64,000 bases of DNA from assembly GCF_900239495.1 (NCBI RefSeq), contig NZ_OENE01000010.1:1-64000 (forward strand). The letters are read 5' to 3'. Source of the DNA: Tenacibaculum finnmarkense genomovar ulcerans. GTDB lineage: Bacteria > Bacteroidota > Bacteroidia > Flavobacteriales > Flavobacteriaceae. Of this stretch, positions 24,465 through 35,385 are shown piece after piece; within the stretch, counting starts at the first letter, position 1, and every line of letters starts with the position of its first letter. The position numbers and the translations under genes were made by a program. The notes under the pieces were generated by a model. The model did not search any database. It saw nothing but the letters and a program-made list of their open reading frames with translations, and was not told the DNA's origin.

Positions 24465-25980
24465 AAAAATAATAAAAAATTCGATTATAGTTTTAGTACT
24501 AATTGCTTTAGGTAAAGGACTTTCTTTTTTTAGAGATATTATTGTCTCTTATTATTTTGGAGCAACGGGAAATACAGATGCTTATTTTGCAGCAAACAGT
24601 GTGCCAAGCCTATTGTTTACGGCTTTAATATCTAGTTACCTAGTTTTATTAATACCAACCTATAAAAATATTCAAGTAAAATCTGGCGTTGAAGCGGCAA
24701 ATAAATTTGGATCAGGACTAATCAACTTTATACTTTTAGCTTCCATATTACTATCTGCAATTGGTTTTTTTAGTATGGAGTATTTGATAAAATTAGTAGC
24801 CCCAGGATTTGATGATAAAACACATGAATTAGCGTTAAATTTAGGTAAAATTTTAGTATTATCTTTTCCTTTTTCAAGTGTTACTACTATATTGGCAAAT
24901 ATATCGAATGCAAATAAAAAATATTATGCGACACAAATTATTCCTATATTTTCTTCGTTGTTTTTAATTATAGGGCTGTATTTTTTTGCACCTACTTATG
25001 GTATTTATACACTTGCTACCGTAGGGGTTGTGGCTTTTATATTTCAGTTAATAATTCAAATAATTATTTCAAAAAAACATTTTCACTATAAGGTTAAGAC
25101 TGCATTTTTTGATAAGCATATCAAAAAAATGACAATATTGGCATTGCCTATTTTATTAGGGTATTCTATTGATCAAATTAACTTATTAGTAAATAGTATT
25201 ATTTGTTCAGGGCTTCCCGAAGGTAATTTATCAGCGTTGAGCTATGCACAGCGTTTACAGTTTACATTAATAGGTACTATTTCTACGGCAATTATTACTG
25301 TAGTTTATCCTATAATGTCAGAATTAGTTGCTAAAAACGATACTAAAAAAATAATTATTTTAATAAATAAAAGTATAAGAGCGATTATCTTAATAATGTT
25401 ACCGGTAGCTATTTTTTTTGCTATAAATAGTAAATTGGTTATACGCGTAATTTTTAATAGAGGTAGTTTTGACGATGCTGCGGTAAATTTAACTTCTAGT
25501 GTTTTTTTCTTTTACGCTATAAATGTATTAATTTTATCGGTAAGAGAATTTTTACTTCGCATTTTCTATGTTTATAACAATACAAAGCAGCCTTTAATTT
25601 CTAGCGGGGTGTCAATAATACTGAATGTTGTTTTAAGTTTTGTCTTTGTTCGTTTTTTAGGGGTTCAGGGATTATCATTAGCAAATTTACTAGCTACTAT
25701 TGTCAGTATTATTGTGTTAATTTTGTTTCTAATACAAAAAGATTTTATACAGATTAAATTAAGTGTACTAGGGGAATTTGTTTTAAAATTAATACTTCCA
25801 ATAATGGTATTTGTTTTAATGCAATTTGGTATATATAACTATATAAATATAACAAATAAGTATATTTTATTACTTGTTGTTTTTTTTCCATCAATAGTAT
25901 TATATGTAATAATGTTATTTGTAGTTAAACAAAAAGATGCTATATTTCTTCTAGATAAATTGAAGAATAAATTAACTTAA
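24457..25980 (+). CDS. MurJ-family polysaccharide flippase
   Basis: 507 residues with about 14 membrane helices of the MOP superfamily. The N-terminus (LGKGLSFFRDIIVSYYFGATGNTDAYFAA) is the MurJ/MviN signature with its conserved arginine and the Tyr-Phe-Gly-Ala segment. Context (between Wzy and sugar-nucleotide enzymes) says it moves the lipid-linked repeat unit and does the job of Wzx. A lipid II role cannot be excluded by sequence, but a housekeeping murJ would normally not sit in such a cluster. Its ATG lies within the wzy 3' end (ATGTCTGA, 8-nt overlap). Confidence 0.85.
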   Translation: MSEKIIKNSIIVLVLIALGKGLSFFRDIIVSYYFGATGNTDAYFAANSVPSLLFTALISSYLVLLIPTYKNIQVKSGVEAANKFGSGLINFILLASILLSAIGFFSMEYLIKLVAPGFDDKTHELALNLGKILVLSFPFSSVTTILANISNANKKYYATQIIPIFSSLFLIIGLYFFAPTYGIYTLATVGVVAFIFQLIIQIIISKKHFHYKVKTAFFDKHIKKMTILALPILLGYSIDQINLLVNSIICSGLPEGNLSALSYAQRLQFTLIGTISTAIITVVYPIMSELVAKNDTKKIIILINKSIRAIILIMLPVAIFFAINSKLVIRVIFNRGSFDDAAVNLTSSVFFFYAINVLILSVREFLLRIFYVYNNTKQPLISSGVSIILNVVLSFVFVRFLGVQGLSLANLLATIVSIIVLILFLIQKDFIQIKLSVLGEFVLKLILPIMVFVLMQFGIYNYINITNKYILLLVVFFPSIVLYVIMLFVVKQKDAIFLLDKLKNKLT

Positions 25981-26006
25981 GAAAATAATTTTAGAGATCA
26001 TTAATT

Positions 26007-27041
26007 ATGAAAATAAAAAATAAAGTATTATTAATCACAGGAGGTACAGGTTCTTTTGGAACAGCGGTATTAAGAAGATTTATAAATACAGACCACTTTA
26101 AAGAAATTCGAATTTTTTCAAGAGATGAAAAAAAACAGGAAGATATGAGAATACAGTTTAATAATGATAAACTGAAATTTTATATTGGAGATGTTAGAGA
26201 TTTTAATAGTGTTGAGCTTGCAGCAAGAGGTGTAGATTATATTTTTCACGCAGCGGCATTAAAACAAGTTCCTTCTTGTGAATTTTTTCCAATGCAAGCA
26301 GTAAAAACAAATGTAATTGGTACGCAAAATGTAATTGATGCAGCAGGGATAAATAAAGTTAAAAAAGTAATTTGTTTAAGTACAGATAAAGCAGCTTATC
26401 CAATCAATGCAATGGGTATTTCTAAAGCAATGATGGAAAAAGTAGCCGTAGCGGCAGCAAGAAACCTTCAAGATACAACAGTGTGTTTAACACGATATGG
26501 AAATGTAATGGCATCAAGAGGTTCTGTAATACCATTATTTGTTAATCAAATTAAAAATGGAGAAGCATTAACAATTACAGACCCAAAAATGACCCGTTTT
26601 TTAATGTCTTTAGATGAAGCTGTTGATTTAGTTTTATTTGCTTTTGAAAATGGAAATTCAGGAGATTTATTTGTAAATAAAGCACCCGCAGGAACTATTG
26701 AAGATTTAGCAGTAGCCTTGAAAGAACTATTTAAAGCAGATACTCCTATAAAAGTTATAGGAACTCGTCATGGAGAGAAATTGTACGAAACTTTATGTAC
26801 AAGAGAAGAAATGATGAAAGCCCAAGATATGGGTAATTTTTATAGAGTTCCTGCAGATAATCGCGACTTAAATTATGCTCAATATTTTTCAGAAGGAGCT
26901 GAAGATGTTTCAAAAATAGAAGATTATCATTCGCACAATACAGAACAGTTAGGTGTTGAAGGAATGAAAGAATTATTACTAAAATTACCTCTTATCCGTA
27001 AAGAAGTTTTAGGAGAGGACGTAATGCAATATCCAGGTTAA
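26007..27041 (+). CDS. UDP-GlcNAc 4,6-dehydratase/5-epimerase (CapE/FnlA/WbjB)
   Basis: First enzyme of UDP-L-FucNAc synthesis: it dehydrates and epimerises UDP-GlcNAc. At 344 residues it contains TGGTGSFG (11-18), FHAAALKQVPSCE near 80, and STDKAAYPINAMGISK, where Met136 takes the place of the usual SDR tyrosine and Lys140 is kept. That Met-x3-Lys arrangement is characteristic of this dehydratase family. GTRHGEKLYETLCTREEM near 254 matches the family C-terminal part. It is followed after 2 nt by a cupin protein and then by the CapF and CapG homologues, a complete FucNAc set. Confidence 0.93.
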   Translation: MKIKNKVLLITGGTGSFGTAVLRRFINTDHFKEIRIFSRDEKKQEDMRIQFNNDKLKFYIGDVRDFNSVELAARGVDYIFHAAALKQVPSCEFFPMQAVKTNVIGTQNVIDAAGINKVKKVICLSTDKAAYPINAMGISKAMMEKVAVAAARNLQDTTVCLTRYGNVMASRGSVIPLFVNQIKNGEALTITDPKMTRFLMSLDEAVDLVLFAFENGNSGDLFVNKAPAGTIEDLAVALKELFKADTPIKVIGTRHGEKLYETLCTREEMMKAQDMGNFYRVPADNRDLNYAQYFSEGAEDVSKIEDYHSHNTEQLGVEGMKELLLKLPLIRKEVLGEDVMQYPG

Positions 27042-27043
27042 AA

Positions 27044-27469
27044 ATGGAAAAAACGAAAATTTTATCAGGAGGAAATTTTTCTGACCAAAGAGGAACGTTA
27101 ACATTTAATAACGATTTTGATATGTCTGCGGTTAAACGCATATATACCTTACAAAATACAACAACCGACTTTGTAAGAGGTTGGCAAGGGCATACTATTG
27201 AACAGCGTTGGTTTTCGTGCTTGCAAGGAAGCATTAAGGTTCAATGTATTGAGTTAGATTCATCTGAAGAACCAAATAAAGATTTACCAATCGAAGAATT
27301 TATATTATCAAGTGAATCTTTGGATGTTTTACATATTCCGGCGGGCTATGTTACTGCAATACAAACATTAAGTAACGACGCAAAATTAGTATCAATGTCT
27401 GACTATAAGTTAGGTGAAGTTGATGATGTGGTACGTTATCCATTAGATTATTTTAATTCAAGAAAATGA
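27044..27469 (+). CDS. WxcM/FdtA-like cupin, possible sugar epimerase/isomerase
   Basis: A 141-residue single-domain cupin. RGWQGHTIEQRWFSCLQGSI near 45-64 matches the core of WxcM-C/FdtA-like proteins that isomerise or epimerise nucleotide sugars, and VLHIPAGYVTAIQTL near 97 is the second cupin strand. Its place between the CapE and CapF genes, with a 2-nt gap before and a 4-nt overlap after (ATGA), ties it to the FucNAc pathway. That pathway needs no such enzyme in Staphylococcus or Pseudomonas, so its role here is open: an accessory epimerase or a binding protein. Confidence 0.75.
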   Translation: MEKTKILSGGNFSDQRGTLTFNNDFDMSAVKRIYTLQNTTTDFVRGWQGHTIEQRWFSCLQGSIKVQCIELDSSEEPNKDLPIEEFILSSESLDVLHIPAGYVTAIQTLSNDAKLVSMSDYKLGEVDDVVRYPLDYFNSRK

Positions 27470-28584
27470 AAAAAATAGGAATTACAGGTCAAGGAGGTTT
27501 TGTGGGTTCTCACCTATATAATACCTTAGGATTATCACCAGAAAAATACGAAAGAGTCGTATTTAGCAAAGATTTTTTTACCGATGTTCAACAATTAGAT
27601 GAATTCGTAAAAAAATGTGATGTTATCGTACATTTAGCGGCGATGAACCGTCACCCAGACCCTGAGGTTATTTATAATAAAAATATTGAATTAGCACAGT
27701 TATTGGTTGATTCGTTAGAAAGAACCAATTCAAAAGCACACGTTTTATTTTCATCCTCTTCACAAGAAGAAAAAGATAATCTTTACGGGAAATCAAAAAA
27801 AGAAGGTAGAGAGTTATTGTGTAAATGGGCAGAAAAAGCAGGCGGAAAATTTACTGGAATGATAATTCCAAATGTATTTGGTGCTTTTGGTAAACCAAAT
27901 TATAATTCATTTATTGCTACTTTTTGTCATAAGTTGGTAACTAATGAAATGCCTGAAATTAATGTTGATGGAGAAGTAAATTTGATTTATGTTACCGAAT
28001 TAGTAGCGCAAATAATCAATCAAATTGAATTAGGAAAAACCAATGAAAATTATGTGATTCCCTTTACATCTACACATAAGGTTTCTGAAGTGCTATCAAA
28101 ATTAGAAAATTTTAAAAATTTGTATTTCGAAAAAGGAGAAATTCCGGAACTGAAATCGCAATTCGATTTAAATTTATTTAATACATATCGTTCATTTATT
28201 GATTATAAAACACATTTTCCAATAAAATTCACAGAACATACTGATCCAAGAGGTGCTTTTGTTGAGGTAATTCGTTTAGGAATTGGAGGACAGTGTTCAT
28301 TTTCAACAACAGTTCCAGGAATTACAAGAGGAAATCACTTTCATACTCGAAAAGTAGAACGTTTTTCAGTTGTTAAAGGAAAAGCCCTAATTCAACTAAG
28401 AAAAATTGATTCAGATGAGGTTTTAGATTTTTATTTAGATGGAAACGAACCTGCTTATGTTGATATGCCAATTTGGTACACGCATAATATTAAAAATATA
28501 GGCGATGAAGAATTATTAACAATTTTTTGGATAAACGAGCCTTATAATCCAGAAGATGCTGATACTTATTTTGTAGAGGTATAA
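27466..28584 (+). CDS. UDP-2-acetamido-2,6-dideoxy-hexulose reductase (CapF/FnlB/WbjC)
   Basis: Second enzyme of UDP-L-FucNAc synthesis. The 372 residues split into an N-terminal NAD(P)-dependent SDR domain (GITGQGGFVGSHL near 5, VHLAAMNRHPD near 55, LYGKSKKEGRELL near 106) and a C-terminal cupin domain from about 255 (RGAFVEVIRLGIGGQCSFST, GITRGNHFHTRKVERF), where the cupin half does the 3-epimerisation and the SDR half the 4-reduction in CapF. It overlaps the cupin gene by 4 nt and precedes the epimerase gene by 13 nt. Confidence 0.93.
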   Translation: MKKIGITGQGGFVGSHLYNTLGLSPEKYERVVFSKDFFTDVQQLDEFVKKCDVIVHLAAMNRHPDPEVIYNKNIELAQLLVDSLERTNSKAHVLFSSSSQEEKDNLYGKSKKEGRELLCKWAEKAGGKFTGMIIPNVFGAFGKPNYNSFIATFCHKLVTNEMPEINVDGEVNLIYVTELVAQIINQIELGKTNENYVIPFTSTHKVSEVLSKLENFKNLYFEKGEIPELKSQFDLNLFNTYRSFIDYKTHFPIKFTEHTDPRGAFVEVIRLGIGGQCSFSTTVPGITRGNHFHTRKVERFSVVKGKALIQLRKIDSDEVLDFYLDGNEPAYVDMPIWYTHNIKNIGDEELLTIFWINEPYNPEDADTYFVEV

Positions 28585-28597
28585 TTAAAAAAATATA

Positions 28598-29723
<1,126 letters not shown>

Positions 29724-29731
<8 letters not shown>

Positions 29732-30890
29732 GAAAGTTCTATATATAGGAGGGTTTGAATTACCCGATAAAAACGCAGCGGCACAGCGAGTAATTGCGAA
29801 TGCTAAAATTCTTCATGAAATATGTGAAGAAGTTGTTTTGGCAGGAGTTGGTAAAGATCAGGGGCAAGTTGAGTTTTTGAGTGAGCCACAATCTTTTGAC
29901 GGTATTTTGTACTATAACGTGAAGTATCCAAAAGGATATAAAGCGTGGTTACACTATATTACAACAATTGAATATATAATTAAATTAATTGATAAACACG
30001 CAATAACACATGTTATTGCGTACAATTACCCTGGATTTGCACTTTATCGACTACATAATATTTGTAAGAAAAAAGGAGTTAAATTACTTTCAGATTGTAC
30101 AGAATGGTATGAAGCTACAGGTAGTCCAATTCGAAGAATCATTAAAAAAATAGATGTTTCTTTAAGAATGAATACCGTACAACCTAAGCTAGATGGTTTG
30201 ATGGTAATTAGTGACTTTTTATTTGATTTTTATAAAGATAAAGTTGATAATATTATTAATGTTCCACCACTAGTTGATTTATCAATGAAAAAATGGGATA
30301 TTGAAGTTGTAGCTAATAAAGAGAATGCTATAAATTTGATTTATGCTGGTTCTCCAGGAGCAGGACAAAAAGATAGGCTAGATTTAATTATTGAAGCCTT
30401 ACAAAGGATTTTAAAAGATACAAATTTAAAAATAATTTTTACTGTTATAGGTATAACCAAAGAGCAGTATAAAGCTAATTTTAACATTAAAGACGATTGT
30501 TTTACAGCTATAGATAGTTTTGTTAATTTTAAAGGAAGGTTGACTCATTTAGAAGTTCTTAGTCAAGTAAAAGCATCAGATTATCAGGTTTTTGTTAGGG
30601 ATGAAAATTTAACAACAAGCGCAGGGTTTCCTACAAAATATGTTGAAGCAATTTCTTGCGGAACTCCTGTTTTAACCAATTCGGCAGGTAGTATTGTTAA
30701 TTTTTATGAGCAGGGAAAAACAGGTTTTCTATTAGATAATTCATCTTTAGATAATTTGGTGATTTCTTTCAAAGAAATTTTAACAAAAGAAATAGATATC
30801 CAGTCAATGAAAGCGTATTGCAAAAATTCTAAAATGTTTGATATTTCAAATTTTAAAAATCAGTTTATCAAATTTCTAGAAAAGGCTTAA
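29724..30890 (+). CDS. Glycosyltransferase, family 4-like
   Basis: 388-residue cytoplasmic GT-B transferase. The N-terminal half has KVLYIGGFELPDKNAAAQRV, with the nucleotide-sugar GT4 pattern at the start. The C-terminal half has LIYAGSPGAGQKDRL near 210 and the donor-binding segment TKYVEAISCGTPVLTN near 310, containing the glutamate of the E-x7-E region. The start codon is GTG at 29724, forced by the overlap with the epimerase stop (GTGAATAA). Donor and acceptor are unknown; FucNAc is a fair guess because it follows the FucNAc genes directly. Confidence 0.85.
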
Positions 30891-30891
30891 A

Positions 30892-32034
30892 ATGAAAAAT
30901 AAAAAAATAGTTCGAATAACCACTGTACCGCAATCCTTAAAAACCCTTTTAAAAGGACAGCACAAATTTATGTCACAAAATGGGTTTGAAGTTGTTGGTG
31001 TTTCATCCGAAGGAAAATATTTACAAGATGTAGCTGATGATGAAGGGATACGCGTTAAGGTTATTGAAATGACTCGTAAAATTACCCCATTAAAAGATTT
31101 AAAATCACTGTGGGAATTGTATAGACTGTTAAAAAAAGAACGTCCTTTTATAGTACATACACATACACCAAAAGCGGGTATTATAGGTATGTTGGCATCT
31201 TATTTAGCAAATGTGCCAAACAGGCTACATACCGTAGCAGGTTTACCTTTGTTAGAGGCAAAAGGTGTTAAAAGAACTATTTTAAATTTTGTTGAAAAAT
31301 TAACGTATAAATGTGCCACTAGAGTATATCCTAATTCAAATGGATTGAAAGATATTATTTTAGAAAATAAATTTATAGCTTCTGAAAAATTAAATGTAAT
31401 TGCAAATGGTAGTTCTAATGGAATAGATACGGCACATTTTAATTCAGAATTGTTTTCAAAAGAAAAACAGCAACGATTAAAAACAACATTAAAAATTAAA
31501 GAAGACGATTTTGTATTTATATTTGTAGGAAGAATAGTTGGAGATAAAGGAATTAATGAATTAATTAAAGCTTTTGACAAATTATCAAAAACCAAATATA
31601 AAATAAAGTTATTATTAGTTGGTTCATTTGAAGACGAGTTAGATCCTTTACAGGAGGTAACAAAAAATATAATAAATACAAATAAACAAATAATTTCAGT
31701 TGGTTATCAAAATGATGTACGTCCTTATTTTTCAATAGCAGATGTTTTAACATTTCCTAGTTATCGAGAAGGGTTTCCTAATGTAGTTATGCAGGCAGGA
31801 GCTATGGGATTGCCAAGTATTGTATCCAATATAAATGGTTGTAATGAAATAATTGAAGAAAATATAAATGGGTTTATTGTTCCTGTTAAAAATAGTGATG
31901 CTTTATATGAGGCAATGCTAAAAATGATGCTAAATTCAGATATGAAATTAAAAGCAAGAGAAATGATAGCAACTCGCTTTGAACAAAAAGTTGTTTGGGA
32001 TGCCTTGTTAAATGAATATAAAACTCTCTATTAA
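30892..32034 (+). CDS. Glycosyltransferase family 4
   Basis: 380-residue GT-B fold enzyme. The N-terminus (TTVPQSLKTLLKGQHKFMSQNGFEV) and HTHTPKAGIIGMLASYLANV near 84 belong to the WcaA/PglA-like group that acts early on the lipid-linked glycan. FVGRIVGDKGINELIKAF near 206 and PSYREGFPNVVMQAGAMGLP near 287 (with the E-x7-E glutamates) form the nucleotide-sugar site. It resembles PglA, which adds a sugar to undecaprenyl-PP-bacillosamine. It begins 1 nt after the previous stop and ends 3 nt before the PglC-like gene. Confidence 0.88.
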   Translation: MKNKKIVRITTVPQSLKTLLKGQHKFMSQNGFEVVGVSSEGKYLQDVADDEGIRVKVIEMTRKITPLKDLKSLWELYRLLKKERPFIVHTHTPKAGIIGMLASYLANVPNRLHTVAGLPLLEAKGVKRTILNFVEKLTYKCATRVYPNSNGLKDIILENKFIASEKLNVIANGSSNGIDTAHFNSELFSKEKQQRLKTTLKIKEDDFVFIFVGRIVGDKGINELIKAFDKLSKTKYKIKLLLVGSFEDELDPLQEVTKNIINTNKQIISVGYQNDVRPYFSIADVLTFPSYREGFPNVVMQAGAMGLPSIVSNINGCNEIIEENINGFIVPVKNSDALYEAMLKMMLNSDMKLKAREMIATRFEQKVVWDALLNEYKTLY

Positions 32035-32037
32035 ATA

Positions 32038-32643
32038 ATGTATAAAAATATTTTCAAAAGAATTATCGATTTTATTATCGCACTTGTAGGGCTTATTTGT
32101 TTATCACCAATATTTATAATTGTGCTACTTTTATTGAGTATTTATAATAACGGGAAACCTTTTTTCTTTCAAAAAAGACCGGGTAAAAACCAAGAAATCT
32201 TTAAGGTTATCAAGTTTAAAACCATGAACGATAAAAAAGATAGTGATGGAAATTTATTAGCCGATGCAGAAAGATTAACAAAATTTGGTAACTTTGTTCG
32301 TAAAACATCATTAGACGAAATTCCGCAATTATTAAATGTTTTAAAAGGCGATATGAGTTTAATAGGTCCAAGACCTTTATTAATCGAATATTTACCACTG
32401 TATAGTAATGAGCAGCAAAGAAGACACGATGTGAAACCAGGAATAACAGGTTTAGCACAAATTAATGGGCGTAACGCAATTAGTTGGCAGAAAAAATTTG
32501 AATATGATGTTCAATATGTTGATCATATCTCTTTTATTTCAGATGTGAAAATATTTTTTAAAACCTTTTTAAAAGTATTTAAATCAGAAGGGATTAATAA
32601 AGAAGGAGAAGTGACTACAACCAAGTTTTTAGGTAATGGATAA
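32038..32643 (+). CDS. Initiating sugar-phosphate transferase (PglC-like)
   Basis: Small monotopic phosphoglycosyl transferase that loads the first sugar-1-phosphate onto undecaprenyl phosphate. The 201 residues match PglC in size. They show one reentrant N-terminal helix (about 9-35), the basic segment [20 protein letters not shown], the catalytic Asp93-Glu94 pair in SLDEIPQ (same numbering as described for PglC), and [17 protein letters not shown] and [14 protein letters not shown]. With PglD and PglE homologues directly downstream, diNAc-bacillosamine phosphate is the likely substrate. Its end overlaps the acetyltransferase gene by 8 nt. Confidence 0.93.
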   Translation: MYKNIFKRIIDFIIALVGLICLSPIFIIVLLLLSIYNNGKPFFFQKRPGKNQEIFKVIKFKTMNDKKDSDGNLLADAERLTKFGNFVRKTSLDEIPQLLNVLKGDMSLIGPRPLLIEYLPLYSNEQQRRHDVKPGITGLAQINGRNAISWQKKFEYDVQYVDHISFISDVKIFFKTFLKVFKSEGINKEGEVTTTKFLGNG

Positions 32644-33253
32644 AAGAATTTGTTTGTTTGGAGCTAGCGGTCATGGAAAGGTAATTAAAGACATCGCTGT
32701 TAATAATAATGTTGAGGTTTTTACTTTTGTAGATGATAATCCAAAACTAGAAGTATTACATAATATTTCGGTAATAAAATCAGCAGAAATAGCATCTGTT
32801 AATACAGAAAATTTTATTATATCAATAGGAAATAATGAAATTAGAAAAAAAATAGCAAATAAATTAAGTGTTAAGTTTTCAAGTTTAATTGATACAACAG
32901 CTATTATTTCAAAATCAGCAAAAATAGCAGCAGGAACAGTTATAATGCCTTGTGCTGTTATTAATGCTGATGTTACTATCGGAAAACATTGTATTATTAA
33001 TACGGGAGCAATTATAGAGCATGATTGTAGTATTGAAAATTATGTTCATGTATCACCAAATGCAACAATAACGGGAGCTGTTTCAATAAAAGAAGGAACT
33101 CATATTGGTGCTGGAGCTATTGTAATACCTGGTGTTAAAATAGGAAAATGGGCTACTATTGGCGCAGGAACTGTAATTATTAAAGACGTTCCTGATTATG
33201 CAGTTGTTGTAGGAAATCCAGGTAGGATTATAAAATTTAAAGAAAAAAAATAA
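32636..33253 (+). CDS. UDP-4-amino-sugar N-acetyltransferase (PglD-like)
   Basis: Acetylates the 4-amino group of the UDP-4-amino-6-deoxy sugar to give UDP-diNAc-bacillosamine. The 205 residues have the PglD build: an N-terminal Rossmann-like UDP-sugar domain ([12 protein letters not shown], 6-17) and a C-terminal left-handed beta helix from about 90 (hexapeptide units [40 protein letters not shown]). His129 in GAIIEHDC is at the place of the PglD catalytic histidine. It starts inside the PglC-like 3' end (ATGGATAA) and overlaps the aminotransferase by 1 nt (TAATG). Confidence 0.92.
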   Translation: MDKRICLFGASGHGKVIKDIAVNNNVEVFTFVDDNPKLEVLHNISVIKSAEIASVNTENFIISIGNNEIRKKIANKLSVKFSSLIDTTAIISKSAKIAAGTVIMPCAVINADVTIGKHCIINTGAIIEHDCSIENYVHVSPNATITGAVSIKEGTHIGAGAIVIPGVKIGKWATIGAGTVIIKDVPDYAVVVGNPGRIIKFKEKK

Positions 33254-34392
33254 TGGATAAAATTTGGCTTTCTTCTCCACATATGGGAGGTTCAGAACAA
33301 AAATACGTGCAAGAAGCATTTGATACGAATTGGATAGCACCACTAGGACCAAATGTAAACGGATTTGAAAAAGATTTAGAAAATTATATTGGTGAAAATT
33401 CAAGTGTTGCTTGTTTGGTTTCAGGAACATCAGCAATACATTTAGCTTTAATATTATCAGAAGTTGGCTTAAATGATGACGTTATTTGTCAGAGCATGAC
33501 ATTTTCAGCATCAGCAAACCCGATTAAATATCAAGGAGCTAATCCTGTTTTTATCGATAGTGAAAAAGATACTTGGAATATGTGCCCGATAGCCTTAGAA
33601 GAAGCTATCGAAAAAGGCATATCAAAAGGTAAAAAACCAAAAGCTATTATTGTAGTTCATTTATATGGAATGCCTGCAAAAATGGATGAAATTGTCGCGA
33701 TTTCAAAAAAATATGGTATCTCTTTAATTGAAGATGCCGCCGAAGCATTAGGAGCTACTTATAAAGGTCAAAAATGTGGGACTTTTGGCGATTTTGGAAT
33801 ATTATCGTTTAACGGAAATAAAATTATTACCACTTCAGGAGGTGGTGCTTTAGTTTGTAAATCAGAAAAAGATAAACAAAAAGCCATATTTTTAGCAACT
33901 CAAGCAAGAGATGATGCACCACATTATCAACATTCAGAAGTAGGATATAACTACAGAATGAGTAATGTTGTAGCGGGTATTGGTAGAGGACAGATGGAAG
34001 TTTTAGATAAACACATCGGTTATCGAAGAGCTAACAATGAATTTTATCAAGAGTTATTTAAAGATGTTGCAGGAATAACTGTTTTTAAAGAAGCAACGCA
34101 AGATTTTTATTCAAATCATTGGTTGAGTGCTATTGTTGTTGATCAAACTATCACAGGTTTTTCTAGAGAAGATTTACGATTAAGTTTATCGGAAGACAAT
34201 ATAGAATCTCGTCCTTTATGGAAGCCGATGCATTTACAACCAGTTTTTGAAAATACTGATTACTATGGAACTGATGTGTCTGAAAAATTATTTACTGACG
34301 GATTATGTTTGCCTTCAGGCTCTAATTTAACGGCTGATGATAGAAGTAGAATAAAAGAATCTGTAGCGAAATTATTGAAAAAAAATCAGTAA
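33253..34392 (+). CDS. UDP-4-keto-sugar aminotransferase (PglE-like, DegT family)
   Basis: PLP enzyme that aminates C4 of the 4-keto sugar from PglF. It tracks Campylobacter PglE in detail: SPHMGGSEQKYVQEAF near 8, NWIAPLGPNVNGFE near 26, VVHLYGMPAKMDEIV near 137, EDAAEALGATYKG near 160, the PLP lysine (about Lys190) in FNGNKIITTSGGGALV, YNYRMSNVVAGIG near 234 and ESRPLWKPMH near 317. At 379 residues it is full length. It is the last gene before a terminator. The match is to PglE and not to WbpE, which matters for the missing amination step of the WbpB/D route. Confidence 0.93.
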   Translation: MDKIWLSSPHMGGSEQKYVQEAFDTNWIAPLGPNVNGFEKDLENYIGENSSVACLVSGTSAIHLALILSEVGLNDDVICQSMTFSASANPIKYQGANPVFIDSEKDTWNMCPIALEEAIEKGISKGKKPKAIIVVHLYGMPAKMDEIVAISKKYGISLIEDAAEALGATYKGQKCGTFGDFGILSFNGNKIITTSGGGALVCKSEKDKQKAIFLATQARDDAPHYQHSEVGYNYRMSNVVAGIGRGQMEVLDKHIGYRRANNEFYQELFKDVAGITVFKEATQDFYSNHWLSAIVVDQTITGFSREDLRLSLSEDNIESRPLWKPMHLQPVFENTDYYGTDVSEKLFTDGLCLPSGSNLTADDRSRIKESVAKLLKKNQ

Positions 34393-34424
34393 AAAATACT
34401 TATAAGTTACTTATTGAAAAAATA

Positions 34425-34457
34425 AAAGCTCAGGATAATTTCTGAGCTTTGTTTTTT
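34425..34457 (+). terminator. Terminator after the PglC-D-E genes
   Basis: AAAGCTCAG (34425-34433) pairs with CTGAGCTTT (34442-34450), followed by GTTTTTT. It divides the main polysaccharide operon from the rml genes. Confidence 0.88.
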
Positions 34458-34486
34458 ATAAATTAGACGATATTATCATAAAAAAA

Positions 34487-35365
34487 ATGAAAGGCATAAT
34501 TTTAGCAGGCGGATCAGGAACACGCTTATATCCGATAACAAAAGGCGTATCAAAACAATTACTTCCTGTGTACGATAAACCGATGATTTATTATCCGTTA
34601 TCGGTTTTGATGCTTGCAGGAATCACCGAAATTTTAATAATTTCAACCCCAACCGATTTACCTAACTTCAAAACATTATTAGGCGATGGAAGCGATTTAG
34701 GAATCACTCTAAAATATGCAGAACAACCATCTCCAGATGGCTTAGCACAAGCCTTTATTATTGGTGAAGAATTTATAGCAAACGATGATGTTTGTTTAAT
34801 TTTAGGCGATAATATTTTTTATGGTCACGGATTACCAGAAATGTTAGTGTCGGCAATAAATAATGTTCAAAATGATAAAAAAGCAACTATTTTCGGCTAT
34901 TATGTAAAAGATGCAAAACGCTACGGAGTCGTTGATTTTGATGCTAATGGCAACGCAATATCAATTATTGAAAAACCTGAAAATCCGAAGTCAAATTATG
35001 CTGTTGTAGGGCTGTATTTTTATCCGAATGATGTGATAGAAATTGCAAAAAAAGTAAGACCATCCGAAAGAGGAGAGCTAGAAATAACGTCTGTAAATCA
35101 ACAATATTTAGAAGGTAAACAACTAAAAGTTCAACTTATGGGACGTGGTTTCGCTTGGTTAGACACAGGCACACACGATTCCTTATTAGAGGCAAGTCAG
35201 TTTATTGAAACCATCGAAAAACGACAAGGTTTAAAAGTTGCTTGTTTGGAAGAAATCGCTTTATATATGGGCTATATTTCTAAAGAAAAAGTACGAGAAC
35301 TCGCCGAACCTTTAAAAAAGAACGGCTACGGACAGTATTTATTAAATTTAGTAAAAGAGAACTAA
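34487..35365 (+). CDS. rfbA: Glucose-1-phosphate thymidylyltransferase
   Basis: Makes dTDP-glucose from dTTP and glucose-1-phosphate, the first step to dTDP-L-rhamnose. The 292 residues are typical for Rml[19 protein letters not shown] (3-20, nucleotide loop), [20 protein letters not shown] near 22, [14 protein letters not shown] near 105, [10 protein letters not shown] near 170, [17 protein letters not shown] near 218. It is 20 nt before rfbC. No clear promoter box was seen in the 30 nt after the upstream terminator. Confidence 0.97.
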   Translation: MKGIILAGGSGTRLYPITKGVSKQLLPVYDKPMIYYPLSVLMLAGITEILIISTPTDLPNFKTLLGDGSDLGITLKYAEQPSPDGLAQAFIIGEEFIANDDVCLILGDNIFYGHGLPEMLVSAINNVQNDKKATIFGYYVKDAKRYGVVDFDANGNAISIIEKPENPKSNYAVVGLYFYPNDVIEIAKKVRPSERGELEITSVNQQYLEGKQLKVQLMGRGFAWLDTGTHDSLLEASQFIETIEKRQGLKVACLEEIALYMGYISKEKVRELAEPLKKNGYGQYLLNLVKEN

Positions 35366-35385
35366 TAAAGGCTAATAAAGTTTAA

